From assembly GCA_001771815.1 (NCBI GenBank), contig MEPU01000005.1:66346-100695 (forward strand): a stretch of 34,350 nucleotides of DNA, in the 5' to 3' direction. The stretch is from Bdellovibrionales bacterium RIFCSPHIGHO2_01_FULL_40_29. GTDB lineage: Bacteria > Bdellovibrionota > Bdellovibrionia > Bdellovibrionales > Bdellovibrionaceae. Shown piece after piece: positions 14,699 to 23,629 of the stretch. Below the pieces are notes generated by a model that worked only from the letters and a program-made list of their open reading frames with translations, searched no databases and was not told where the DNA came from. The stretch's first letter is position 1. Each line of letters begins with the position of its first letter. The position numbers were made by a program, and so were the translations under genes.

Positions 14699-15523
14699 CT
14701 ATGGAATTAAAATTGTATAGTCAAAATATTCGTAAGTTGCCTTTTGTGAATATTTCGGCCACAGCGGCAAATCTTTAATTCGATCGATTGGAAAGATAAC
14801 TGGAGATGAAGGTATAAAAGATTTATCGGTACATATAAAATTCCACTTCTCTAGAATAGGATTCGGAGGAGGCTTGTTTGCATACACAAAGTTGATAGCT
14901 GCATTCGTTAATTTCAAATTTGTTAAGCTATCTCGAATAGAACCAAAAGTTTCGTCATCAGGAGCTATATGTGCTTCGCCAACAATTTGAATGCCAGATG
15001 AGCAAGTTGAAACATCAAAGAGATTTTTGATATTAGTAGCCATAGTTGTATTGCGAAGACTTATTGGCTGTTGCTGTTTAAAGTGATCAGGATGATCTAC
15101 CAAATGAATTTGTAAACCCAGGCTTTCTGCTTGATTTACTATTTGTCGATAATATCGAATATAGGCTCTCTGCTCGGAATCTTCTGGATCAATATTTAGT
15201 TTTTGTTTAAAAGTTTCAATATCCAAGGAAATGGGAAACTCAAGAAACAGACATGCATTCCCTCGTTGAATCTGAGGAAGTCGCTGCTCAATAGCAAAAA
15301 TATCATCTGGGGAAGTATAGGCATGATTATCACCGATAATGACGAGCTGCCTATCTAATACAGACCAATCGAATTTATTGAAGGCATTACTCGTCGTCTT
15401 GACTGTTTCGTTTTTTAATTGCTGATCGCTACAAATATCTTTTGCAGAGACAGATAGGGCCCAAAAGAAGAGGAAAAAGATAAGTTTGAAAAATATACTA
15501 TACATTGAATAAAAGTTCGACAT
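14699..15523 (-). CDS. Exported ChaN/EreA/TraB-superfamily-like protein
   Basis: A 274-residue protein with a signal peptide (about 1-27, ending SVSA). Motifs resemble the ChaN/erythromycin-esterase/Tiki superfamily. LVIIGDNHAY at about 60 has the first histidine in a strand-end position, CLFLEFPISL supplies an acidic residue, and TTMATNIKNLF is followed by GIQIVGEAHIAPDD with the second GExH box. These supply the paired His/Glu of a metal-dependent esterase, protease or haem-binding fold. The substrate is unknown. The ATG follows GGAG by 7 bases, and a terminator follows the gene, so it is monocistronic. Confidence 0.65.
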   Translation of the reverse strand: MSNFYSMYSIFFKLIFFLFFWALSVSAKDICSDQQLKNETVKTTSNAFNKFDWSVLDRQLVIIGDNHAYTSPDDIFAIEQRLPQIQRGNACLFLEFPISLDIETFKQKLNIDPEDSEQRAYIRYYRQIVNQAESLGLQIHLVDHPDHFKQQQPISLRNTTMATNIKNLFDVSTCSSGIQIVGEAHIAPDDETFGSIRDSLTNLKLTNAAINFVYANKPPPNPILEKWNFICTDKSFIPSSPVIFPIDRIKDLPLWPKYSQKATYEYFDYTILIP

Positions 15524-15676
15524 TCATTCACTCCATAATTGCATCTGATAACAGTTGCTTCGCAATGCTGCTACTTTTGTGCCGAAAACACATCTTTTTT
15601 CTATAAATGCGTTATTTGATTCGAAGCCCTCATCTCAAATTAAAATAACCGAACAACATTTTTCAAAAAAAACCTA

Positions 15677-16150
15677 CTAAACAACGACTTCCCCCTCTTC
15701 ACAGTAAAATGGCCGTCGCTCATGAATGGCTCGAATCCCAACTTTCACTCTAGTTGATAAATGGACGTCAAACTTAAGCACGGCTTCAAACGGAGTCATC
15801 CAATAAAATTCTTTAATTTCCTTTTGATCCACAATAATTTTAGCATCTGAGGAAATTTTCCCAAGAAACAAAAAATGTACAGCATCACCAATTTCAATAT
15901 TTCCACGCTTATAATCAGCGCAAAGAAAGTCTACGATTTTTACATCTAAACCAATTTCTTCCTTGCATTCACGCAAAGCTGCTTCATATGGGGATTCAGA
16001 TTTATCCACCACTCCGCCGGGAACTAGCCAATTGGGTTTATATGTTGGTTCTAAGACTAATAATTTTTCATCTTGAAATATGAGAACACCAACGGCGCTT
16101 CGTTTTCTAGGCAACGAACTATAAAACTGTTTTTTTGAATTTTGCTCCAT
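15677..16150 (-). CDS. NUDIX hydrolase
   Basis: A protein of about 157 residues. The NUDIX box is complete: GGVVDKSESPYEAALRECK followed by EEIGL, matching Gx5Ex7REUxEExGU with the catalytic glutamates present. These enzymes hydrolyse nucleoside diphosphate-linked substrates with Mg. The specificity cannot be read. A GTG at 16168 is in frame, but a GGGGA site 8 bases before the ATG at 16150 decides the start. It ends with an acidic EEGEVVV tail. It is 34 bp downstream of the response regulator stop, possibly on its transcript. Confidence 0.93.
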   Translation of the reverse strand: MEQNSKKQFYSSLPRKRSAVGVLIFQDEKLLVLEPTYKPNWLVPGGVVDKSESPYEAALRECKEEIGLDVKIVDFLCADYKRGNIEIGDAVHFLFLGKISSDAKIIVDQKEIKEFYWMTPFEAVLKFDVHLSTRVKVGIRAIHERRPFYCEEGEVVV

Positions 16151-16184
16151 TTTCAAATCCCCTATCACAATAATTGATTCTTCA

Positions 16185-17555
16185 TTACGCCCGTCTTCCC
16201 GTTACCAGCCCCAGCTCTTTCGCCCGTCTAAAAAAAGTAGCCCTTGATACATTCAAAGCCTTCGCAGCAAGCGTTCGATCGCCATTGGCGTCAACAATAG
16301 CCTTCTCAAATCGTTTTCGTTCCTGGGTAAAAAGTGTCGCTCCGGTTTTTCCAAGAAATGAAACGTTTTGCTTTGGAGTCATCAAATTTGATAAATCTGG
16401 AATAGCTTTGCAAACATCTTTTTCACGAATGATCATACTATCGCGGCGATAGATCATTGTTTCAATGACAGCTTCAAGCTGGCGAACGTTCCCCGGCCAG
16501 TAGTAACTTTGCAGTAATCCGATAGCTTCAGGCGTGATCGTGAATTCATTATTAAATTTTGTCGCCAAAAAATGATAAACAAGTTCTGGGATGTCTTCGA
16601 TGCGTTTTCGAAGTGGTGGAATTTCAATTTTGAACTTGGCTATTCGGTAAATCAAGTCTTCACGAAAACGTTTTTCAGCAACTGCTTTATTCAGATCAAC
16701 GTGGGTCGCGCATATTGATTTAAAACTCACGGATCTTTCTTCGGTAGCACCTACTCGTGAAACTTTTCTCTCTTGCAGTACCCTTAGCAATTTGGCTTGC
16801 TGATTTAGCGGCATATCACCTATTTCATCTAAAAACACAAACCCACCCTGAGCCGCTTCAAAAGCACCAACACGATCCTTGTCGGCGCTTGTAAAGGCAC
16901 CTCGAACGTGACCAAACAACTCAGACTCGGCAACACCGTCGTTAATGGCCGCACAGTGAATTGGAATAAATCGCTTGGCTGAATCAGCTAACTCGGCAAT
17001 TGAACGCGCTACGACCTCTTTACCGGTCCCAGACTCGCCTGTTATCAGTATGTCTTTAACTCCGGACTGAGCGGCTTTAGCAATTTCAGCCTTAAGGTCC
17101 AGAATAATTTTAGATGATCCCACGATCATTGCACTTTTTGACTGATTCAAAATAATAGAATGCCTTCGAAGCACTTTTCTTCTGATTGATTTTTGAACTG
17201 AATCACGAATTTGATCTACGGTGGCTGGCTTTGGAATAAATTGTGTAATACCTGCATTCATGACTTCAATAAGCTTATGTGGATTTGTTTCCCCGCTAAT
17301 GACAATAACATCCACTTCGGAATCCTTGGTGGCAATTTTACGAAAAATATCTAAACCAGTCCGATTATCACCCACAAAATTCATGTCCAAAAGGACGACG
17401 TCATAAAAGAAATTTTCAATAGCCATTAAGCCTTGGTCAATATTTGTGTATAGGTCAATTTGATAACCATAATCTTCGAACATAATTGGAATCTGTCCTA
17501 ACCATTCAGAATCGTCATCAAGGGCTAAAATTCTAGGAATTCGTTCTTGATTCAT
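16185..17555 (-). CDS. NtrC-family sigma-54-dependent response regulator
   Basis: A 456-residue, three-domain protein. The receiver domain (about 7-125) has acidic pocket DDD at 14-16, phospho-acceptor D57 in VVLLDMNF, S87 and K109. The AAA+ domain (about 140-380) has Walker A TGESGTGKE at 172-180, the sigma-54 contact loop GAFTSA at 219-224 and Walker B FVFLDEIGD. A Fis-type HTH lies at about 420-450 (LAAKALNVSRATFFRRAKEL). Phosphorylation by the adjacent kinase (4-bp overlap) should drive ATP-dependent activation of sigma-54 promoters. Its last 30 codons exist as a second copy at 12717-12805. The TGAGACT palindromes are candidate binding sites. Confidence 0.96.
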   Translation of the reverse strand: MNQERIPRILALDDDSEWLGQIPIMFEDYGYQIDLYTNIDQGLMAIENFFYDVVLLDMNFVGDNRTGLDIFRKIATKDSEVDVIVISGETNPHKLIEVMNAGITQFIPKPATVDQIRDSVQKSIRRKVLRRHSIILNQSKSAMIVGSSKIILDLKAEIAKAAQSGVKDILITGESGTGKEVVARSIAELADSAKRFIPIHCAAINDGVAESELFGHVRGAFTSADKDRVGAFEAAQGGFVFLDEIGDMPLNQQAKLLRVLQERKVSRVGATEERSVSFKSICATHVDLNKAVAEKRFREDLIYRIAKFKIEIPPLRKRIEDIPELVYHFLATKFNNEFTITPEAIGLLQSYYWPGNVRQLEAVIETMIYRRDSMIIREKDVCKAIPDLSNLMTPKQNVSFLGKTGATLFTQERKRFEKAIVDANGDRTLAAKALNVSRATFFRRAKELGLVTGRRA

Positions 17556-18832
17556 AATTGAACCTCGCGGGGTATTTCAATTTCAAACTTAGCACCCTTT
17601 AAATCAACTGAATGTGACGCTTTTATATTTCCTAAGTGAGCCTCTACTATTTTTCGAGATACCAATAGTCCTAAACCAGAGCCATGAATTTTTGTGCTTT
17701 TAAGAAGTCGAAAAACATTTTCAGCTTTTTGCGGAAGCCCATGACCACTGTCTTCAATGATCACCTTAACATTGCTAGAAGAAATGTTTTCACAGCTAAT
17801 TTTTATTTTCTTATCTATGGAATTCTGATCTTCGACGGCTTCTACTGCGTTTTTCAAAATATTTGTAAAAACGCGTTCTAATTGTATTGGATCATGAACT
17901 GTGATCAGCGATTGAGGCACCTTTTCAAAATCTATTTTAATATTTTTTGAAACCATAATCGCTTGATTCGTTTCAATCGAATTTTTCAGTGTTTTGATTA
18001 AATCACATTCTGTTGGCTGAATCTTGATTTCACGACTGCCATCCAAAGCTGTGTTTATAATTGCTAATAGATTAGGAAGCTTTGTTTTAGAAACAGAAAG
18101 TAAGTTTTTAAAGCGAGCTTCAGATTGTTTTTCAGAAGCCAAGTCTGTTGCCACTTGCAGGGATTGTAAAAGTGTTCGAATATCATGAATCACACCTTGC
18201 GCCACTTGGCTGTAAACAACTTGTTCACGCTCACGAAAAGACTGATTTAACTTATCTGAAATTTCTTGAAGCTCCGAGGGCCAGCTACCACAAGTCACAT
18301 TTTCGCCAGTTGAAATTGCGACCAGTGATTCGATAGGTTTAATAATGTGTTTTTTTAAATACTTGATTTGTATCCAAAGTCCAGAAGTCACGATGATCCC
18401 AATCAGTGAAAAACAACTTATTAATAAAAAAAAGTTGAAATGATCGTAATATGAAATCCCCTTTACAGAGGCAACCAATGAATACTTAGACTCTAAATTG
18501 GGAATTGGAATCTGAACTTGAATATAATCTCTGTTTCTATTGACGAACTGATCCATCGATAAAATTTCAATTTGTTCGATATTATAATCTTTTTGCATAA
18601 GTAATCGGACAGCTTCTGAAGATCCCCGATGCTCCAGCAATAACTCCGCAGATATCCGACGAGCGGCCTTTGTTGCCTTATTCATCAATTCTAGCTTTGC
18701 TATTTCCGTAGCACTATTGTAACTAAAAAATCCAAGAGCCAAAAATAAAATCAAACTCGCCGCAAAAGCAATGGCCCCAGCAATCAGCCAGGAATGAAAA
18801 ATATAATGCTTTAGCTTCTGCGACCTTTTCAT
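17552..18832 (-). CDS. Membrane histidine kinase
   Basis: A 426-residue protein with two membrane segments (about 15-37 and 133-152) flanking a periplasmic sensor of about 95 residues and a HAMP-like linker to about 200. The H-box QGVIHDIRTLLQSL has phospho-acceptor H216. The N-box NILKNAVEAVED and the G-boxes VIIEDSGHGLP and HGSGLGLLVSRK complete the catalytic domain. It overlaps the regulator start by 4 bp and follows the binding-protein gene by 4 bp, which indicates that the binding protein presents the ligand to it. The ligand is unknown. Confidence 0.94.
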   Translation of the reverse strand: MKRSQKLKHYIFHSWLIAGAIAFAASLILFLALGFFSYNSATEIAKLELMNKATKAARRISAELLLEHRGSSEAVRLLMQKDYNIEQIEILSMDQFVNRNRDYIQVQIPIPNLESKYSLVASVKGISYYDHFNFFLLISCFSLIGIIVTSGLWIQIKYLKKHIIKPIESLVAISTGENVTCGSWPSELQEISDKLNQSFREREQVVYSQVAQGVIHDIRTLLQSLQVATDLASEKQSEARFKNLLSVSKTKLPNLLAIINTALDGSREIKIQPTECDLIKTLKNSIETNQAIMVSKNIKIDFEKVPQSLITVHDPIQLERVFTNILKNAVEAVEDQNSIDKKIKISCENISSSNVKVIIEDSGHGLPQKAENVFRLLKSTKIHGSGLGLLVSRKIVEAHLGNIKASHSVDLKGAKFEIEIPREVQL

Positions 18833-18836
18833 CTGA

Positions 18837-19964
18837 TTAATTCACAGTTTTATCGAAGATGATTTCACCTTCAAAAAGCTTGTAAACACTTACTCCCCAA
18901 GGGTTTTTAAAATATTTCGATCCATTATCTTTAAAACTTGCCGTAAATTCTTTTTTATCTTTTGGCTTATACTTACAAAGAATTTCAGATACATCTTGGA
19001 TAACTTTAAGTAATGCCTGCGCTGATCCACTTGCCGGAAATGCTGATGCAAGACTTGGGTTCTTTAAAATTTCTTTTCCTAAATCAAAAAATTCTAAACC
19101 TTTATTTACAGGAGGCATCCCTTTTACAGTCATACCGTTAACTTTTGATAACTGTGGCGAATCATGAACGAATCCATACTTGGCATCGCCCCAACCATCG
19201 CCACCAATAAAAAATACTTTAGGATTCCACTTTGAAATGATTCCCATCAGATACGCAGACACCATTGAATAATTAGGGATAAGTACGAAGTCTGGCTTTT
19301 CCTTTAGAAAGGTTTTTTCAAGATCTTCAATGTTCGGTTGTTCGCCTGAAAAATAAAGTTGATGCTTGCTTTTTAGGTTTAATTTCTTTGCTTCCACATC
19401 GAAACTTGCTGCAAAATCAACACACGACACGCAATCTTCGCTAACAATCGAAAAATATTTAGCTTTTGTTTTAAACTTCTTCTGAACTTCACGCGCCAGC
19501 ACTTTTGCCATTTGCTGATTCGACTGAGCCAGCGACAAGTGCATTGAATTCAGCTGAAACACTTCTTTGGCCGAAGCCATGATACTTACACTAGGTGTTT
19601 CTGGGGCACCCTTCACCGCCAATAAATAATGATTGCTTCTGCGCGGCCCCACAATTAGCCATGAACCTGCCGCTTCAGATTTTTTTGCTTGCTCGAAGGC
19701 TTGTAAGTTATCACTGGCATCATACAGGACTTTTTCTTCAATGAATTCGTAGCCACATGATTTTAGCTTTTCACGAGTCAGATCTTTGCCTGTTTGAACG
19801 GCGTATTCATACTCTTTTTGAAAGCGTTCAGATGAAGTCGTGTCTTTTGGGGCCAGAGCCTCCATAAATGAAATTTTAACTTTTATGGGCTGTTGAACAT
19901 CAGCCTTCGAAATAGCCGGTGCAGAAAATATGAAAATTAATAAACTTATCACCAGAAGTTTCAT
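18837..19964 (-). CDS. Periplasmic ligand-binding protein (branched-chain amino acid type)
   Basis: A protein of about 375 residues with a signal peptide (MKLLVISLLIFIFSAPAIS, cleaved near KADVQQ). A two-lobed periplasmic binding fold of the LivJ/type I class follows: IKVKISFMEALAPKD, the hinge-like WLIVGPRRSN and KVFFIGGDGWGD. No permease or ATPase gene is nearby, so it probably senses a ligand for the kinase encoded next. The start at 19964 gives an ATGA overlap with the preceding gene and leaves a clean signal peptide. An ATG 15 bases upstream (19979) would add five residues and break that arrangement. Confidence 0.85.
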   Translation of the reverse strand: MKLLVISLLIFIFSAPAISKADVQQPIKVKISFMEALAPKDTTSSERFQKEYEYAVQTGKDLTREKLKSCGYEFIEEKVLYDASDNLQAFEQAKKSEAAGSWLIVGPRRSNHYLLAVKGAPETPSVSIMASAKEVFQLNSMHLSLAQSNQQMAKVLAREVQKKFKTKAKYFSIVSEDCVSCVDFAASFDVEAKKLNLKSKHQLYFSGEQPNIEDLEKTFLKEKPDFVLIPNYSMVSAYLMGIISKWNPKVFFIGGDGWGDAKYGFVHDSPQLSKVNGMTVKGMPPVNKGLEFFDLGKEILKNPSLASAFPASGSAQALLKVIQDVSEILCKYKPKDKKEFTASFKDNGSKYFKNPWGVSVYKLFEGEIIFDKTVN

Positions 19965-20344
19965 GCAATTTTTCTCCATGTTAAAATCGCACGACCAAAT
20001 GATTCATTTGGTGACGTGAGCGTTAAAATATTATTTTCAAGCTTTGCAAAGCGGATTTGCTCTTTTCCGATGCGGTTTGGATTAGAGGCTTGCATCACTT
20101 GATGCTTTACAACTTCCCCATCAACAACAAAAGTGCCCGAATAAAAAAGTATGGAATCAAAATAATTTTGTGCTTCAACGTCCGATTTTTTTTCAACATC
20201 ACGGTTGATGCTGACGCTCATGTGACCTGATGATGTGTAGATCAGTAAGCCTTGAGCATTGCTTCCCCAATCGCGCTGTTCATTTTGCGGAGTTTCTATT
20301 AAGAAGCGCTCTAGAAGCCACGTTCCGACGATTTGATTTTTCAT
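19961..20344 (-). CDS. Lipocalin-like domain protein
   Basis: A 127-residue protein with the lipocalin-like pattern IVGTWLLERFLIETPQNEQR, followed by QGLLIYTSSGHMSVSINRD, YSGTFVVDGEVVKHQVMQAS and a closing LTLTSPNESFGR.ILTWRK. Small bacterial members of this type have a cup-shaped beta barrel and mostly unknown ligands. No signal peptide. It heads the sensor operon: a GGAGG site 6 bases before ATG, then overlap of the binding-protein start. This position suggests an intracellular partner of the signalling pathway, which is inference. Confidence 0.8.
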   Translation of the reverse strand: MKNQIVGTWLLERFLIETPQNEQRDWGSNAQGLLIYTSSGHMSVSINRDVEKKSDVEAQNYFDSILFYSGTFVVDGEVVKHQVMQASNPNRIGKEQIRFAKLENNILTLTSPNESFGRAILTWRKIA

Positions 20345-20379
20345 TTCTTACCTCCATCTGCGTGTTCATTTGGCATCTT

Positions 20380-20458
20380 TAGACAATGAGACTATTCCTT
20401 TGTCAACTTATTGAAATGAATAGGTTTTCGAGTAAAACTATTGAGACTCGAGTCTCAA
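20380..20458 (-). promoter_or_regulatory. Sensor operon promoter with TGAGACT/AGTCTCA palindrome
   Basis: TTGAGACTCGAGTCTCAA at 20441-20458 is a perfect 18-bp palindrome with the same half-site as the array at 11652-11842. Downstream on the minus strand, TTGACA (20405-20400) is followed after 17 bases by TCTAAA (20382-20377), a good sigma-70 promoter. Its spacer contains another half-site (TGAGACT at 20387-20393 on the plus strand). No sigma-54 element is seen. The arrangement suggests autoregulation. Confidence 0.65.
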
Positions 20459-20621
20459 GTTTCATTAAGTTCTTGAATTACTTGCACAAAAAATGATGTT
20501 AAAAAATTGTGAAGATGCTTAAGTTGTATGCGCAGTGCAGTATAGCGACGCACTTTATTTTATTTCCTGTCGCGGCTCTTAATCCGGGCTTCGGATCGGC
20601 ATAGTTTTCACTGGTATTGGC

Positions 20622-20650
20622 TTGTCATGAATACAATCGAATGATCTAAT
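20622..20650 (+). promoter_or_regulatory. Sigma-70 promoter of the defence operon
   Basis: TTGTCA at 20622-20627, 17-base spacer, TCTAAT at 20645-20650. Initiation would fall near 20657, before the preferred TTG start at 20691. The rest of the 346-bp gap (20345-20690) holds the sensor promoter and a small ATCCG/CGGAT hairpin at about 20582-20596, with no other gene visible. Confidence 0.6.
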
Positions 20651-20690
20651 TTTGCAATCGCACTTCACTAAAATTTCATTGGAGGAAACG

Positions 20691-20900
20691 TTGGTCGATG
20701 CTGAAAGATGGCTTTCCGTTGAAGAAATCGCCGCCCATTTAGGAATTTCAAAAGAAACGATCTATCGTTGGATTGAACGCGAGAAAGTTCCAGCACATCG
20801 CGTGGGACGACTATGGAAATTTAAAACTAGCGAAGTTGATAAATGGGTAATGTCTGGCGGTGCTGAGGCTGATAGTTCCGAACGAGGGGAACACATTTGA
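20691..20900 (+). CDS. Small excisionase-type HTH regulator of the defence operon
   Basis: A protein of about 69 residues with a MerR/excisionase-like HTH: WLSVEEIAAHLGISKETIYR and then a wing VPAHRVGRLWKFKTSEVDKW. A TTG at 20652 in the same frame precedes the likely transcription start. TTG at 20691 follows a strong GGAGG with a 5-base spacer, so it is chosen. It overlaps the methyltransferase start by 4 bp. Such proteins commonly act as transcriptional controllers of restriction-modification loci; operator sites are not obvious. Confidence 0.8.
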   Translation: MVDAERWLSVEEIAAHLGISKETIYRWIEREKVPAHRVGRLWKFKTSEVDKWVMSGGAEADSSERGEHI

Positions 20901-23629
20901 ACGCAGTAGAAATCGAAGAAGCAGTTTCAAAGTTAGCAGATCAGCCATTTGATGCTGCGAATTTTCCATATTTATTTTTAGAAGCGTTTGGAAATAAGGC
21001 AACGACTATTCAGCGCCTGCGATCAGGCTCTTCTAACAAATCTGATATCGACGGTGGAGTACTCCAGCACAACAATATTCACATTGCCGTAGCTCAACCG
21101 GGCAAGACACATGAAACACTTGCAATATTGAGAGAAAGTCCAGCAACGGTTCGCCAGAAGGCTAAATTTATACTAGCAACAGACGGCAATGATTTTCAGG
21201 CAGAAGATCTGACATCAAATATTTCTCCAATTGTCTGCGAATACAAAAACTTTCCTGATCATTTCGGTTTCTTTTTGCCACTAGCAGGAATATCGACTGT
21301 AGAACAGATCAGAGAAAGCTCATTCGACATAAAAGCTACAGGTCGATTGAATCGTCTATATGTTGAGCTTCTTAAGGACAATCCTAAATGGGGCACAATA
21401 GAGCGCCGACACGACATGAACCACTTTATGGCAAGACTCATATTTTGTTTTTTTGCTGAGGACACTGAAATTTTTAATGAGGTTAGTCTTTTTACGAAAA
21501 CTGTAGAGCAAATGAGCGCAAGTGACTCGTCGAATACGCACGAAGTGATCGGAGAAATATTTCGCGCAATGAATACTACTTGGTCTGCACGCGGACGTGC
21601 TCAGCTGCCACGCTGGGCAGACTTCTTTCCTTATGTAAATGGTGGCCTCTTTTCTGGTAGTACAGAAGTTCCTCGGTTCAGTAAAATTTCTCGAGCTTAC
21701 CTACTTAATATTGGAAAATTAGATTGGAAAAAAATTAACCCAGACATTTTTGGATCGATGATACAAGCAGTTGCAGAAGATGAGGAACGTGGAGCGCTTG
21801 GAATGCACTACACGAGTGTTTCTAATATTAGACGCGTTCTTAACCCACTCTTTTTGGATGATCTCCGTTCACAGCTTGATAAAGCTGGCGACAATCAGAG
21901 AATGCTCCTTAATCTCAGAAAGCGAATTTCTAAAATTCGCGTTTTTGATCCAGCCTGCGGATCTGGCAACTTTCTTGTTATTGCATACAAAGATATGCGA
22001 GAAATTGAAGGAGAGATTAACAAGCGAAGAAATGAAGGACATCTTAAATCAGAAATATCACTAACAAATTTTCGCGGTATAGAACTGCGGGACTTTCCCG
22101 CTGAAGTTGCTAGACTTGCGCTTATAATAGCGGAATACCAATGTGATGTTTTATACCGTGGACAGAAGGAAGCTCTTGTTGAGTTTCTTCCTTTAGAGTC
22201 AGACAATTGGATTACATGTGGCAATGCTCTTTCAATTGATTGGCTTCAAGTTTGTCCTCCAATTAATGAAGCTGAAGAAGGAGAAACATTTGTTTGTGGC
22301 AATCCGCCATACAAAGGTGGTACTGAACAAACTAAAGATCAAAAAAATGATATGTCGATTGTGTTCTCTGAATACTCTACGGTTTGGAAATCACTCGACT
22401 ATGTTTGCGGATGGTTTTTTAAATTTGCAAAATTCTCTCAATCAATGAATTCATCTTGTGCTTTCGTAAGTACAAACTCTATTGCCCAAGGCGAACAAGT
22501 AGCTCGATTGTGGCCATTGATTTTCAATTTAAACCTTGAAATCACTTTTGCCCATACCTCTTTCAAGTGGGCGAATTTAGCTGCACACAATGCAGGAGTT
22601 ATGGTTGTCATTATAGGAATTGGAAGGAAGAATTCGAGGGCTTTATTAATCGAACATGATTCTGAAGAAACTTCTGTTCAGAGAGAGGTAGATAATATTT
22701 CTCCATATTTGGTGGCTCATAAAAATACTATAATTGCAGCTGAGAGCAAGCCGATTTCGAGCATTACAGAAATGGTCAATGGAAGTAAACCTGCCGACGG
22801 GGGTTTTTTGATTTTAACTCAAAATGATGCAGTACTATTTATCAACGAAGAACCTGAAGCACAACCTTTTATACGCCGATTTGTTGGTTCAGCAGATTCA
22901 ATTCAGGGCAATAGACGATTTTGTTTGTGGATTCTTGAAAAGGAGCTCGCTAAAGTAAAGAAAATTAAGAATATTTATGAACGAATTAGTTCAGTAAAAG
23001 ATTTTCGTCAAAAAAGTAAAAAAGAACTTACTCAGAAAGGCGCATCAACTGCGTGGGCTTTTCAACAAGTAAGGCAGCAAGGCAATGAGAGAATTATTCT
23101 CGTACCAAGAGTATCATCTGAGTCCAGACCATATCTCCCAATTAGCCTATTCCAAGAGGGAACTATCGTCGGCGATGGCGCATTCGCACTTTACGATGCG
23201 CCACTCTGGAATTTTGCTATCTTGTGTTCAAAATTACACCTAGTTTGGATTGCTACAGTTTGTGGTCGCCTTAAAACAGATTTTCGTTATTCTAGCACTC
23301 TTGGATGGAATACTTTTCCTGTTCCTAAACTAACTGAAAAGAACAAGAAAGATCTAATCCGATGCGCAGAAGACATCTTACTAGCCCGTGAAGTCAACTT
23401 CCCTTCAAGCTTGGCAGATCTCTACGATCCAGAAGTTATGCCAGAAGAGTTACGCAGAGCCCACGAGCGTAACGATGAGGTTTTGGAGCGAATTTATATT
23501 GGCAGGCGCTTCAAAAATGATAGCGAAAGATTAGAAAAGCTTTTTGAACAATATACAAAAATGACTGCAACCGCTGACCATAGCCCGACGATAAAACGAA
23601 AATCCAAGAAAAAGGAAACTCAAGTATGA
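20897..23629 (+). CDS. MmeI/YeeA-like N6-adenine DNA methyltransferase
   Basis: A 910-residue protein. The N-terminal region (about 1-330) is of the MmeI/YeeA type (FPYLFLEAFGNKATTIQRL, then FILATDGNDF and FFLPLAGI), followed by the FFAEDTEIF and MHYTSVSNI signatures. SAM motif I is VFDPACGSGNFL at about 349-360. The catalytic motif IV is NPPYKGG at about 469-475, indicating adenine-N6 or cytosine-N4 methylation. The target recognition domain and C-terminal helical region fill the rest. A clear PD-(D/E)XK site is not visible near the N terminus, so cleavage may be carried out by neighbouring gene products. It overlaps both neighbours by 4 bp. Confidence 0.88.
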   Translation: MNAVEIEEAVSKLADQPFDAANFPYLFLEAFGNKATTIQRLRSGSSNKSDIDGGVLQHNNIHIAVAQPGKTHETLAILRESPATVRQKAKFILATDGNDFQAEDLTSNISPIVCEYKNFPDHFGFFLPLAGISTVEQIRESSFDIKATGRLNRLYVELLKDNPKWGTIERRHDMNHFMARLIFCFFAEDTEIFNEVSLFTKTVEQMSASDSSNTHEVIGEIFRAMNTTWSARGRAQLPRWADFFPYVNGGLFSGSTEVPRFSKISRAYLLNIGKLDWKKINPDIFGSMIQAVAEDEERGALGMHYTSVSNIRRVLNPLFLDDLRSQLDKAGDNQRMLLNLRKRISKIRVFDPACGSGNFLVIAYKDMREIEGEINKRRNEGHLKSEISLTNFRGIELRDFPAEVARLALIIAEYQCDVLYRGQKEALVEFLPLESDNWITCGNALSIDWLQVCPPINEAEEGETFVCGNPPYKGGTEQTKDQKNDMSIVFSEYSTVWKSLDYVCGWFFKFAKFSQSMNSSCAFVSTNSIAQGEQVARLWPLIFNLNLEITFAHTSFKWANLAAHNAGVMVVIIGIGRKNSRALLIEHDSEETSVQREVDNISPYLVAHKNTIIAAESKPISSITEMVNGSKPADGGFLILTQNDAVLFINEEPEAQPFIRRFVGSADSIQGNRRFCLWILEKELAKVKKIKNIYERISSVKDFRQKSKKELTQKGASTAWAFQQVRQQGNERIILVPRVSSESRPYLPISLFQEGTIVGDGAFALYDAPLWNFAILCSKLHLVWIATVCGRLKTDFRYSSTLGWNTFPVPKLTEKNKKDLIRCAEDILLAREVNFPSSLADLYDPEVMPEELRRAHERNDEVLERIYIGRRFKNDSERLEKLFEQYTKMTATADHSPTIKRKSKKKETQV

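Noticed and set aside
20652-20690. Upstream TTG start for the first defence gene
   Set aside because: It falls before the predicted transcription start and lacks a ribosome site, while TTG 20691 has GGAGG at good spacing.
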